Below, one piece after another: positions 22,232-32,335 of a DNA stretch of 64,000 nt. Both the position numbers and the translations under genes were made by a program. The number at the start of each line of letters is the position of its first letter. Position 1 is the stretch's first letter. The notes below the pieces were generated by a model. The model saw only the letters and a program-made list of their open reading frames with translations, did no database searches and had not been told where the DNA came from. Source of the DNA: Isoetes taiwanensis (Eukaryota; Streptophyta; Lycopodiopsida; Isoetales; Isoetaceae); contig JAJEKV010000005.1 of NCBI GenBank assembly GCA_021234155.1, positions 29,255,617 to 29,319,616 on the forward strand, read 5' to 3'.

Positions 22232-23352
22232 ACATCCACATCGACTGAACATCGACATGCGAGACTACCTACTACTACAACTCTGAACTTAAATAAGATT
22301 AACACCAAGGCAAAGCTGCCTACTGTTCAGGATGGTGCTTGTTTTGTCGTCTCAAGCCCAATATTATGAGGAAAATTCATTGCTCCATATACATTGTTTA
22401 TGCCATAAGTTCTTCCCATCTTGACTCAATCAGATCCATGATGGCTCCATGATGGCTGTATGTTGCTCCTGTGTAGCTAGAGATGATGTAATTGCCACGC
22501 AGTGACCAATCGCGAACCAACGAAAATCCATCCTTGCAGGACTAACATTACAAATAAACACTCTTTGTAGGCATGAAATAAAAAACACAATCTGGAAGTG
22601 AATCAAGACATTAAGCTTATTCATAAATAAAACATTAAACTTATTCAATGCGACATGGGAGTATTCCTTAGTTTTATACCAACATATGTTATTAAGATGC
22701 TGGAAATGAAGCCAAAAATATGTACTCAGATGAAAACTCAATGCATTAAGCCGCTTGTCAATTTTTTCCATTAAATCCTTTCCTCCAATTTCTGGTTTCA
22801 GCATGATTTTTGCACACCGGAGTGCCATGTAAAATAGAGCTCGGATTTCGATGAGATAGGCATATATAGCCTAATAATTTAAGATATGGCATTATCGAAG
22901 ACTTAAAGATAGAGCATTTCCTTCACTGACCATTCCTTGATCAACTATGCGGCAACTATCTACGCATATTAAAGTAGGAAAAGTATCGAATTCTTTGGAA
23001 AGGCACAATGTCAGAATTAGTTTCATCCTGCATTGACAACAAGACCTAAACCTCCAGTAGATTTTACATAAGCTATAAACTTTTAGCAGATCATAGGCAA
23101 AGTCACACCCAAGAACTTTTGTCGGACAACGCTACTTCTGATGCTCCTCATTTTCGAAACCAACGGAGAAGCAAAAGCACAGTGGTCAGTCAAATGGCGC
23201 CCTCGCCCTAACGTAGTCTCACGCCAATCGATGGCAAAGGAGCCTCTACCTAACTCAGATAACGCAACGGGAGTTTCAATTTGAGCCCTTGAACACAGAA
23301 GGAGTTTTAACTTGAGCCCTTGAAATGGTACATTTATTGGTATCAAAGGCAT
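22232..23352. repeat. segmental duplication S1, right part
   Basis: From GACTACCTACTACTACAACTC (about 22262) through the invertase fragment, this aligns with about 46140-46670. A further short match, AAGGCATATTCCATCAACCCA, occurs at about 23346 and 46672. The 45-47 kb copy has therefore lost about 0.6 kb here, between roughly 22760 and 23345. No other gene was recognised in 22830-23352. Confidence 0.7.
22430..22828 (-). pseudogene. alkaline/neutral invertase fragment, copy 1
   Basis: The minus-strand translation matches the C-terminal part of plant alkaline/neutral invertases (sucrose hydrolysis, GH100). Visible pieces are [47 protein letters not shown], then [19 protein letters not shown] and [13 protein letters not shown]. 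Between NKFNV and VSPARM the frame contains unrelated residues where DSLPDWVFDFMP would be expected. The fragment ends soon after the ATIMD region. No flanking invertase exons were found, so this is a gene relic. It is paired with copy 2 at 46.3-46.7 kb. Confidence 0.8.
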
Positions 23353-24832
23353 ATTCCATCAACCCACGCCTAGAATTTTACCCTATATTCTTGCCAAATA
23401 AATGAATGTAATTTTTTCCATGATATTAAAATGAGTTTAGAAAGCATTATGTTATGGCAACACCACCTCCGTGTTGGTATACTTCCCACATGAGAAAGCA
23501 TTCTATATATAATCGACGCATGGTCCATTTTTAGCACCCTTATCGAAAAAGATATTGACACATAGAACCTTTTCTTGGTTGAAGATTTTGACCATTGTAG
23601 AACTTCATCTCGAACTTATTACAGAGTCTCTCAAATTTCTTATAAAATCCTTAATAGGAACTCTAGATTTGTAGATCCTTAACATGATGTATAATCAATC
23701 ATCATAAAATTTTAGCAATGTTATGATTTTTTAATCAAGAGAATGTACTTATGAAAAGAAAGTTGAGTATTATACTGACAAAAAATAAAAGGGACTGGGA
23801 GAGAACTCTACAACACATGAATTGCCTTTCTAACATTTGCCCATGAAGAGAACAATGATGGAGAGTGGTTCGAAAAGCAGAAATGAGATAGTCGTATAGG
23901 AATTAAGACTTGAACTATTGAGATGCTTATGTAGCGTGAGTAAGGTTGAGATACCTTTACCTTTACTTTTTGGCAAAGGCTCCTTGATCTCTACATAAAA
24001 GGAAAGAAGTCTGCTTATTATGATTCTCTGCTTTTCCACATCCTTCCATCCTTGCCTCTTTGGTACTCTCTTTCTTGTTCCTCATAAACCTCTTCTTAGC
24101 CTTATTGAAATATTGTGTTTCTTAGATAAGATTCTTCAAGGGTTGATCCTTCCAGATCCCTTCTTGTTTCTGTAGCCTAAATTTTCCATGGACTATCTTG
24201 GAGATTCTTACTTTCGCGAGCGCATTTTGGCGGTGAACTTTGGCCTTAAGGACTGGTTTGAGAGTTTACGGATAATTTAGTGTTGATTTATTATATGATA
24301 GAATTATTGTTTGTGCTCTAAACTTTGTTTTCATATCAATGATACAATTGTTAAAACTTATATGATACTAGTTGATAGTCAAATTAGATTGAAACCTTTC
24401 TTAGGAATTGCATTGCTACTTGTAAGCTTTAAGTATCTAGAAATCTATGTGTAAAATCAGTATCTTGATAGTGTAGTCAAAATCATCTCATTAGCATTAG
24501 CTCGTGCATTGACATTCTATTCAACATAAATTATAGAAGATTGAACATTCCTTTCTCAAGGTTTCTTCCTATGATTACCTACATTCTTTGAGCAACCTGC
24601 ATCATTATTACTCTCAAACTTCAAAATACTAAAGCTTCCAAGTCGCATTTAATTAAAGTGGGTCAGACCCTGACGTTTGGGTCTCATGCTGAAAATAGAA
24701 CTCATACTAAAAAAAAAAAAATGAATTGAATGCTTGTATAGAATTACACATCATACACCAAGAACTAGGTCACTTATTTTCCTCATAAATATTACAAACC
24801 ACGAGTTGAGAAAGTTTTCAAGCTTCTCAATT
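23353..24832. other. AT-rich intergenic DNA, nothing recognised
   Basis: No gene, RNA gene or clear element was recognised. An A-tract lies at about 24710-24722. Short frames are scattered and of unremarkable composition. Confidence 0.5.
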
Positions 24833-26181
24833 TTATCTACCCTCATACAGTGATATAGCATGGAGGTTGCTCATGGCTTTGTCCATCTCCTTTTTGGGGA
24901 TCTTGTGGGTCTTGTCCTTTGAAATGTGACAAGTTGGAAATGACCATACCACACACTCCACCAATTCCCTCGTTCGAGGATCAGCATGATTTGCCTTCCA
25001 CTTCTTCTCCCAACAGTCGGTGTATTGCTCCTTCAAGTTGCTCCTCTTGTGCCTTCCAACGGGCTCCCAATATTGAACCTGGAATCTAGGACGCAACTCC
25101 TCTCCATCAGGCATGGTGGTGATAACATCAGAGAGTGCCACCCCTAACCATATTGGACAATCCTCATCATCAGGCCTTACTAGCACAAAGTATCCTTCCT
25201 TGATGTCCTCAAAAGGATCCCACGCAGGAAGATCAAACCACTTCGGCTTTGAGGCCTTGCTTCCCACAAACCACTTGGAGCCATTGTTAGGACCCAAGTC
25301 AACTTTCTTTGATGTGCTTGCTCCATGAGAACCCTCCCATCTAGACTCTCGTAAGAACCCGTCTCTTAGCCCCTCCCCCCCTCCTCCCGCATGGTTGTTC
25401 TGTTTCTAGGCATGTCACGACTTTCTGCCAGTAATTGAATAGGGAGTCCATGTAATTTTTCTCTTCTTCAAGGACGAGGTGTGCTTTCCATTTCGAACAT
25501 CCTCCCAGTGCGTTATATAATCCTTGATGCCCTTCACTAGTTGGCTAGAGTCTTTAAGTCTTGAAGGGAGGAAGTGGTTTTGGCTCTCCTAAAAACTTCA
25601 CCTGTAGCCTCCCTTTGCCATAACTCGATTCCTAGCACGGGCATCCACAACTTATCGCCTGGTTTCCACTTATATTTCATGATCGATATTCCATCCCTGA
25701 CCCAAAACTTGAACTGAAGCGGCTTTTTGTGTCCTGTCAACTGATCCTTATCATCTAATAAGTATCCCTTGACAAATGATTTCCAATCTACAACCTCATC
25801 CATCAAGAAAGCCATTGGGTTCGAGTCAATGCAGCTCTCAAACACATCCATTAGTTCAGAGAGACTAGTTACATTTTCTCTCTTGAACTTGGTAGAGAAA
25901 ATTCCGAAGAATGCATCTATATCATCATAAGTATGCCCAACCATCATGAACCCCACCTTCACAATCTTGAATACTCCCACTGCTGTCAAGTATGACATTG
26001 CCCCAAACATCCATCTATTCTTGTTTTCTTTCCAACAATTGTCCAATTGAACACATAGCTCCTCTGGCAGTTGTTTCTCAAGTAAGGGGAACTCATCCCA
26101 AGTCCTTCTTGTTTCTTTCGACACCTTGGATGTGACCTCTTTTATCTGCTTTTGGTAATAAAGCGGTTGATCATCCATCAA
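24833..26181 (-). pseudogene. DUF7869-type transposon-like protein, broken
   Basis: The frame at 25537-26181 gives 214 residues. It contains LCVQLDNCWKENKNRWMFG, followed by VKVGFMMVGHTYDDIDAFFG and a tail KYKWKPGDKLWMP. The DN...ENKN and VGHT..DID pattern is that of DUF7869-type proteins, which occur as repeated, transposon-like families. After a stop near 25537 and a frame change, the C-terminal part continues at 25297-24833 (GYFVLVRPDDEDCPIWLGVA, FQVQYWEPVG, ending YEGR). The two parts look like one protein broken by at least one stop and one frameshift. Assignment to a DNA transposon is inference. Confidence 0.6.
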
Positions 26182-26275
26182 AGCCTAAAAAATGAGGGCT
26201 GAGGGAGAATACCTCCTCCCTCCTCTCTCTAGTGTTCTCAAGCACTTGAAAATAGAACTCACATGGAAATTCAGA

Positions 26276-26665
26276 TCATCCATTGATCAAGCACAAAATG
26301 ACCATAGGTGCCAGTTCCATGCCCAGATGCTCATCCACCACCAAACCTTCCATATTGCCTGGGCTGGGTCTTGGGGTATATACTTCAGTTGAGCCTTCTA
26401 GGTTCTCACCATTCTTGTGTGTAATATGTCTAATTGGCCATCTTAACTGAGTTTGAGACTCGAGCAACCCGGAGCACACAATGCAGTCACTAGAGCTCCC
26501 CTGGGACATGATTGTATCAACTTGGATAAGGAGCTTCACAATGCCAACACCAAGATGATCATCTCCCAGCCTTTGATCATTCACACTATCAGATGGATCC
26601 ACTGCAGTTATGATGCCCTCTACAAAGACCGTCCTGCTGCATGGGTACAACAATAAGCAATCCAT
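26276..26665 (-). pseudogene. DUF8039-like segment upstream of the DUF7869 remnant
   Basis: A 129-residue frame contains FVEGIITAVDPSDSVNDQRL, then GVGIVKLLI and, further on, LRWPIRHI. The spacing G.....D.....L....VGV.IV......WPI resembles the small DUF8039 domain seen in plant transposon-associated proteins. It lies just upstream of, and on the same strand as, the DUF7869-like frame, so both may derive from one element. Recognition is by pattern only and is weak. Confidence 0.35.
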
Positions 26666-26911
26666 GTTCCTCCATTGGAGTCTGGGTCAATGTCTTGCGT
26701 TTGGCTTGCTTGGCTCACTTCTGCTTTCAGATGCTCCCTAGATGAATAAAGACATTCAACATAGAACAGTATATATAACCATACTACAAAACAATAAACA
26801 ATAAAATATAATCATATAATATCATAACCATATATATAACCATATAACCATAAACATTAAAACCATAGACCCATAAGACATTCCTGTGGCCAGGCCACAT
26901 GTCGATTCCTC
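26666..26911. other. AT-rich spacer with short ATATAACCAT repeats
   Basis: Between 26760 and 26860 there are short near-repeats of CATATAACCATA. No gene is seen. The last five bases (TCCTC, 26907-26911) are the left target-site duplication of the TRIM-1 element. Confidence 0.5.
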
Positions 26912-27242
26912 TGTTACGCACTAGCACCTCTTGTGATAACCAATACACCAAAAGGGCGGATCCTTCAAAAAAATCGTTATCCAATGGGCCCCAACATTTC
27001 CAGGCTTTATCCCATGCCCCACAAACCATATCAATTCCTCCCGCTCCTCGAGCTCGCCCTCAAGCATGTGGAACACACCAATGTTGCCACGAGGAATTGA
27101 ACCTTGGCTCTGATACGAAATGTTACGCACTAAGCCCCTCAGTGCTAACCAATATGCCAAAAGGGCGGATCCTTCAAGGAAATCGTTATCCAATGGGCCC
27201 CAACCTTTCCAGGCTTTATCCCATACCCCACAACCCATATCA
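26912..27242 (-). mobile_element. TRIM-1, intact 331-bp miniature LTR retrotransposon
   Basis: Read on the minus strand, the 5' LTR (27242-27121, 122 bp) starts TGATATGG and ends GCGTAACA. A primer site, GTATCAGAGCCAAGG (within 27118-27100), matches the complement of initiator tRNA-Met. An 87-bp internal region ends in a purine tract, GAGGAGCGGGAGGAAT (27049-27034). The 3' LTR (27033-26912) is also 122 bp. The LTRs differ at roughly a tenth of positions. TCCTC flanks both ends (26907-26911 and 27243-27247) as a perfect 5-bp target duplication. It has no coding capacity, so any movement needs proteins from another element. Confidence 0.92.
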
Positions 27243-27955
27243 TCCTCAGCGACTGTTGACGTGGCCACGCCAGCCATCCAGACACCCACGTCATGCATGA
27301 TATGGCCTTATGTGCCAGACACTCATTAAGGCACTTTTTCGAGGATCGAGGGTGCAGCCAGAAATAATTGCAATCTTCCCCTTCCTTTGTTCCGATTCAT
27401 CCTCCTCTGTTTTTTTGCAGTTCTTCATCCTCCTCTGTTTTTTATGCAATCATCTCCTGCAAGGCGATCGACTGACGAACAGCAAAGCGACAAATTCTTA
27501 TGACGCTGGCCTAGTCGATGGATCGTGACGCATCCAACGCCGAGGTTTTCACGCACATCGAGTCCTCCAGAGGCCACTATCGTCTCAGAAGAAAGTGAGA
27601 CTTTTTTAGTAAGTTTTTAGCACTATTTCTACCACTGCTCTTGTTATTTCCATGTACTTTACTGTATTCTTACTTCTTTCTTCCTTTTATAGTATTTAGA
27701 GGATCTTACTATTCCCTGATACAATTTCCAGCCTGACAAACCCCTATTCTCGATTTGCAAGTGCCTATGTAAGCAAGAAATCAGACATAGAACTCGTCTC
27801 TTCTTCCAGCAAATCTGCCAGGTACGTTCTTTTCTTAGGTTATCTTTTTTTATTCAGATCAGATCAGGTCAGGACCATGATCATTGTTTTCTATTTCTGT
27901 TAATGGAAGACAGTTCCGTGTTCTTTGTTTGTATTCCTCACCAACCAGCACTCCA
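27243..27955. other. no gene established; possible short 5' exon
   Basis: A plus-strand ATG at about 27519 opens MDRDASNAEVFTHIESSRGH and reaches a possible GTGAGA donor near 27594. This could be a first exon of the family whose remnants lie at 30.3-31.8 kb, but no splicing partner could be shown. The rest holds T-rich DNA. Confidence 0.25.
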
Positions 27956-28455
27956 GGAACTACTCCCCTTATTCTCGCCTTGCGAGTCGAGAATTTCTCA
28001 CTCAGCAAACACCGGCTCTTACTCTGAATTTTTGACTCGCGAGTCGAGAATGCCTCACCCACTCAACACTCCAGGATCTGCTCCCCCTATTCTCGCCTCG
28101 CGAGTCAAGAATTTCTCATCCAACAAGCACCGCTATTACACTTCCTATTCTCGACTCGTGAGTCGAGAATGCCTCACCTAGCCAACATTAGTCTACTCCC
28201 CCTATTATCGACTCGCGAGTCGAGAATACAGCAGATAACAAAAATGCTCTACCCTATGATTCTTGTCTCGCTCTACCCCATGATTCTTGTCTCGCTCTAC
28301 CCCATGATTCTCGTCTCTCAAGTCAAGAATGCGACCATCTAGACTGGATCTCTCTACTCCAGGACCTTTGAGGATAGGGGCTCAATCTTGGTGCATACTA
28401 GATACTCGAGTCGAGAGGAGCTTTCTCGACTTGCGAGTCGAGAAGTCCTTTAGTC
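27956..28455. repeat. palindrome array 1
   Basis: Seven or so copies of the palindrome with half-site CGAGTCGAGAAA lie at about 27975, 28030, 28090, 28147, 28202, 28307 and 28422, many spaced about 55-60 bp apart. Most have one to three mismatches, usually at the centre (TG for CG). Between them, short CTC-rich stretches (CTCACC..AACA) and a TGATTCTTGTCTCGCTCTACCCC duplicate-type repeat near 28256-28310 occur. Confidence 0.8.
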
Positions 28456-28459
28456 CAAC

Positions 28460-29660
28460 ATACAGCAATGCAGACTACGTATCCCACATCCTCCCTATAC
28501 CTGCCCAAGCTCTAGTGCATTCTCCAGTCTACACAGTCAGAGCCACTCTCCTTTGAACCATCTTCCTTGAATATTGCGAAGGGGAGGGGCTCAGACTGGG
28601 TGGAGGTCTTTGCGACTAACGACAGGAGAATGCATTTGAATTACATCTCGAAGGAGGACTGGGGTCGAGAAGGCCCTCAAGTCTTACACACAACAATGCA
28701 AACTACTTATCTCACATCCTCCCTTGACATGCCCAAGCTCTAGTGCATTCTCCAATGTCGAGTCGCAGGTGCCTCTACCTAGTCAGAGCAACTCTCTTTT
28801 GAACCATCTTCCTCGAATATTGTGAAGGAGAGGTTCTCAGACTGGGTGGAGGTCTCTACGGCTAACCACAGGGGAATGCATTTGAACTCCATCTCTAAGG
28901 AGGGCTGGGGGGGCTTTCTTGACTCACGAGTCGAGAAGGCCCTCGAGTCTTACACCGCGGCAATGCATCTACTTATCTCACATCCTCCCTTGACCTGCCT
29001 AAGCTCTAGTGCATTCTGTCGTCGAGTTTCTGTGTGTACCTCTAGCCAGTCTGAACCACTCTCCTTCGAACCATCTTCCTCGAATATTGTAAAGGGGAGG
29101 GGCTCAGACTGGGTGGAGGCCTCTGTGACTAACCATAGGAAAATGCATTTTGAACTCCATCTCTAAAGAGGACTGGGGGCTTTCTCGACTTGTGAGTCGA
29201 GAAGACCCTCGAGTCTTACACACAGCAATGCAGACTACTTATCTCACATCCTCCCTTGACCTTCCCAAGCTCTAGTGCATTCTCAGTGTCGAGTCGCATG
29301 TGCCTCTAGCCAGTCTGAGCCACTCTCCTTCGAACCATCTTCCTCGAATATTGAAGGGAGGGGTTCGACCGGGTGGAGGCCTCTGACAACCACGTTTAAT
29401 GCATTTTGAACTCCATCTCTAAGGAGGGCTGGGAGGCTTTCTCGACTTACAAGTCGAGAAGGCCCTCGAGTCTTATGCACAGCAATGCAGACTACTTATA
29501 TCTCACATCCTCCCTTGACCTGCCCAAGCTCTAGTGCATTCTCTAGTGTTGAGTCGCAGGTGCCTCTAGCCATTCTGAGCCACTCTCCTTCGAACCGTCT
29601 TCCACGAATATTGAGAAGGGGAGGGTCTCATACTGGGTGGAGGCCTCTGTGACTAATCAT
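28460..29660. repeat. about 260-bp tandem repeat, five units
   Basis: Anchor CTTCCTCGAATATTG or a close variant lies at about 28561, 28809, 29079, 29339 and 29599, giving steps of roughly 248-270 bp. Each unit also contains a CCTTGACCTGCCCAAGCTCTAG stretch, GACTGGGTGGAGG, AATGCATTTGAACTCCATC, and a copy of the palindrome (28916, 29182 and 29440 clearest). Frames that cross the block (for example 28822-29166) translate the repeat. Confidence 0.8.
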
Positions 29661-29896
29661 AGGGGAATGCATTCCAACCAAAACTACCAAAACATGCAGT
29701 TCTTCGCGAGTTACTCCGATTGGTTGCTCCCTTGCTCAACCTCTCTCAACCCAGAGAGTGTCTCGATGCTGAAATATGCTCAACAAGGAACAACCAATCG
29801 AGCGAGCTTTCGAGCAGTTCCACATTTTAAACAAGTCTAACATGCCTAACATGATCTCTGAAACAAGCATTCAAATAAAATAGTGGTAAGCACTCA

Positions 29897-30103
29897 CCTC
29901 TTCTCGCAAGTATTCTTTGGGCATTGTATCACAAATCCCGCAACCTCTCCGAGGATCTCCATCAAAAACTTGTGTTAAAGCGATCCTTGTGTATCCCTTT
30001 TCCATGGCGCTGTAGTGAAGAGTGCCCGTGTCCTCTAGCTCATCTCCCGCTGCTACCTTGGGCCCATGTACATCGATCAAATCATCTAGTTTCAATAAAA
30101 CCC
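29897..30103 (-). pseudogene. orphan coding exon, unknown protein
   Basis: On the minus strand an AG acceptor (after CTAACAACAG) is followed by an open frame beginning VLLKLDDLIDVHGPKVAAGD. It ends CGICDTMPKEYLREE directly at a GTGAGT donor (29896-29891). Clean splice borders and an even amino-acid composition argue for real coding ancestry. I do not recognise the family and found no partner exons. It lies beside the palindrome-bearing tandem repeat and opposite in strand to the next remnants. Confidence 0.45.
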
Positions 30104-30367
30104 TGTTGTTAGGAGCTTACAGCATCGTGGCGCTATGCCGAGAAGTTGTTCGGAGTCTCTCTCTGCCTCCGACTGCTAAGACCCTATACACTCCTCTGCG
30201 CCCGATAAACTCCTCTGTGCCCGATACACTTAGTCCTCGAAATGTAAAAGTTCGAATTAGTGTTTGGGCGGGCTAAAGATGGTCGTGCTGTACCTTTACC
30301 CCGCTTTTTTCCCTTGAATGAGTGTATGTCCTTAATTTCAAATTTAAATAAGTTCATGATTTTTCAG

Positions 30368-31143
30368 GAGCATATGGAACCCTGGAAGGGCGGCAAGTTT
30401 ATGGAGGATGTGCCATCACTTGACAAAGTCAGCACTGATGGTGCTACAGGTCCAATACATAGTATTACTATTCGGCCGGGAGTTATCAAGTACTTCATTA
30501 CAAGCATGGTCGAGGGAGATCAGATTGTATGCGAGTGGTATATGAATGGCCTATTCTCTCAAGGGATTATGCTCTATGGAATGAAACCAATATCCGTGGT
30601 TGGGAACAAGGACCTGGTTGACACCATTACGTCATACCTGAATCTGCTTCATTACCATTTTCAAGACAAGAAGACTGGTGGAAGTAGTAAGGACAAAGAT
30701 GACGAAGATAGAGATGACAGCCAAGGTGAATCCTCACATATCGAAGGTTTAGACGAACTCGCAACAGAACAAATAATGGAGAATCTTCGATTGAGGTCAG
30801 TTTATTTTCCTTTCCAAGGGTTTCTCGACTCGCGAGTCGAGAAACCCTCCAAGTCTTAACGCTTTTCCGATTTCTTACATGAATCCTTTCTCGACTCGTG
30901 AGTCGAGAACCTTCTTTCATAACTGATGGCTTTCATCATTTCAGGGACATCGAGCGAAATCAATCAGGATCACTGTCACGATTACAGGGATCTGCTGGCG
31001 ATTTCGTTGCAAAGGAGGACACTACATCCAAAAAAGATAGTCCAGTACAAGATAGTGGGAACATCGAGAAAGGACTTGAAAGAATAAAGATCCCGGCTCT
31101 AGATCCCGATCAAGAAATCTGGTCAGAGCCAGACTCGAACTAG
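30368..31143 (+). pseudogene. two-exon coding remnant, unknown protein, palindromes in its intron
   Basis: Exon 30368-30795 follows a TTTTTCAG acceptor and opens EHMEPWKGGKFMEDV, with DQIVCEWYMNGLFSQGIML in the middle and an acidic low-complexity tail. It ends at AG|GTCAG. Exon 30945-31143 follows TTTCAG, reads in phase as RDIERNQSGSLSRL and stops at TAG (31141-31143). The 149-bp intron carries two copies of the palindrome (30817-30848, and about 30886-30909). I do not recognise the protein. An FCP1-like frame follows within about 10 bp, so both may belong to one former gene. Confidence 0.45.
30817..30848. repeat. 32-bp perfect palindrome
   Basis: This is the longest perfect member of the palindrome family: 16 bases followed by their exact reverse complement, with half-site CGAGTCGAGAAACCCT. 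It lies in the intron between the two exons at 30368-30795 and 30945-31143. Confidence 0.9.
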
Positions 31144-31148
31144 GATCC

Positions 31149-31797
31149 AGATGGCCCACCAAACTTGTAATTTTTGACGTGAATAGAGTCTTGGCTGCAG
31201 TATACCACGATGGTGATGTCCGTGAGCTTACCTCCTCACAGAAGCCGACAAAAGGTAGGGAATAAGATCGTCTATCCTCGACCTCAAGCAAAAGAGGTTA
31301 TTCAATGGTGCCTGAACCGGGGATTCAAAGTGGCCATATGGTCTTGTATGGCAAAGAAAAATGTTGTCAATGTCCCTGGTGTACTCAACCCGCCCATTTT
31401 GAAGTTCAAGTTAGTTTGGGGTAACGAAAGGGTCGAGCATGTGTCGGACCTCGATCCGGCCATCACGAAGGGGAAGTCTATTATGGTGAAAAGGCTGGAA
31501 AGAGTGTATGAAGCATACCAGGATTTTAACAAACACAACACGATGATTATAGATGACACCGCCTATAAGTACTATCATAACTTGGACAATACAATCATTG
31601 CAAAGAGTTATCGACCAGAAGAACATGAAACGGATAAGTGATTGTGTTACAATCTCGTTCCGGTGTTGGCCGAATCCCTATTTTCCATTCTTGTGGCCGA
31701 TGTGATTAGGAACTATCTGAACCTTAAGCAGGTTGATCCGGAGAGCAGTGCGATCATGAGGGCTATGGACGGGAAATATTATGGTGATCAAGATTAG
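31149..31797 (+). pseudogene. FCP1/NIF-like HAD phosphatase pseudogene
   Basis: The frame starts RWPTKLVIFDVNRVLAAVYH, the position of the first HAD motif (DxDxT/V in active enzymes, here DVNRV). After a one-base shift near 31260 it continues KIVYPRPQAKEVIQWCLNRG, then FKVAIWSCMAKKNV, VWGNERVEHV, and MIIDDTAYKYY (DD motif). An in-frame TGA (31639-31641) interrupts DK/LCYNLVPVLAESLFSIL before the final stop TAG at 31797. Plant FCP1-homology proteins of this kind are RNA-polymerase CTD-phosphatase relatives. The frameshift, stop and altered motif I make this copy inactive. Confidence 0.65.
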
Positions 31798-31899
31798 TGA
31801 CATCTGATTTCAGATAGCAAACTTCTGCAAAGTTTTGAAAGAAACGTGAACAATTGTATTATATTATGTAGTGAAAATACTTGTACATTGACTTCGTAG

Positions 31900-31928
31900 G
31901 CTTTTCTCGACTCGCGATTCGAGAAAGG
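31900..31928. repeat. single palindrome copy
   Basis: CTTTTCTCGACTCGCGATTC followed by GAGAAAGG: one member of the palindrome family with one mismatch, about 100 bp after the FCP1-like frame. Confidence 0.75.
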
Positions 31929-32335
31929 CACTGCTTGTCCCAATGATGAGGCCATTTGTATGCAGGGAAAAAATTAAGCATGCTATATATTTTTCCATTA
32001 AAAAATGGTTTGACTATTTTTCAAAAATTTACAGTACTTTATGATATACATTTGGCTAAATTTATTATTACCATTACATTTAATATGTACTTGGACTTGA
32101 CAAAACTTTTGAATTAAGTACTATAAATTTTCACTTGGCTATTTTTTAACTGGAAAAAGCAAAAAATGTAAATGTTGTAGCTTTAGATGTATGTACTACA
32201 ATTAGAAATAATAATCAACAATAACTTTTAATAAAAGCTCAAAATATAGCTTATAATATCCATGATCTGAACAACATTCAATGCAATGACACCTTCTAGA
32301 TATAATGATCAAATTGCACTTATCTCTAACCCTTG
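31929..32335. other. AT-rich spacer, nothing recognised
   Basis: No gene or repeat boundary was recognised. It is A/T-rich and ends where the (GGAA)n tail of LINE C begins. Confidence 0.5.

Noticed and set aside
28822-29166. 114-residue frame with Ser-rich segments
   Set aside because: It follows the 260-bp tandem repeat exactly.
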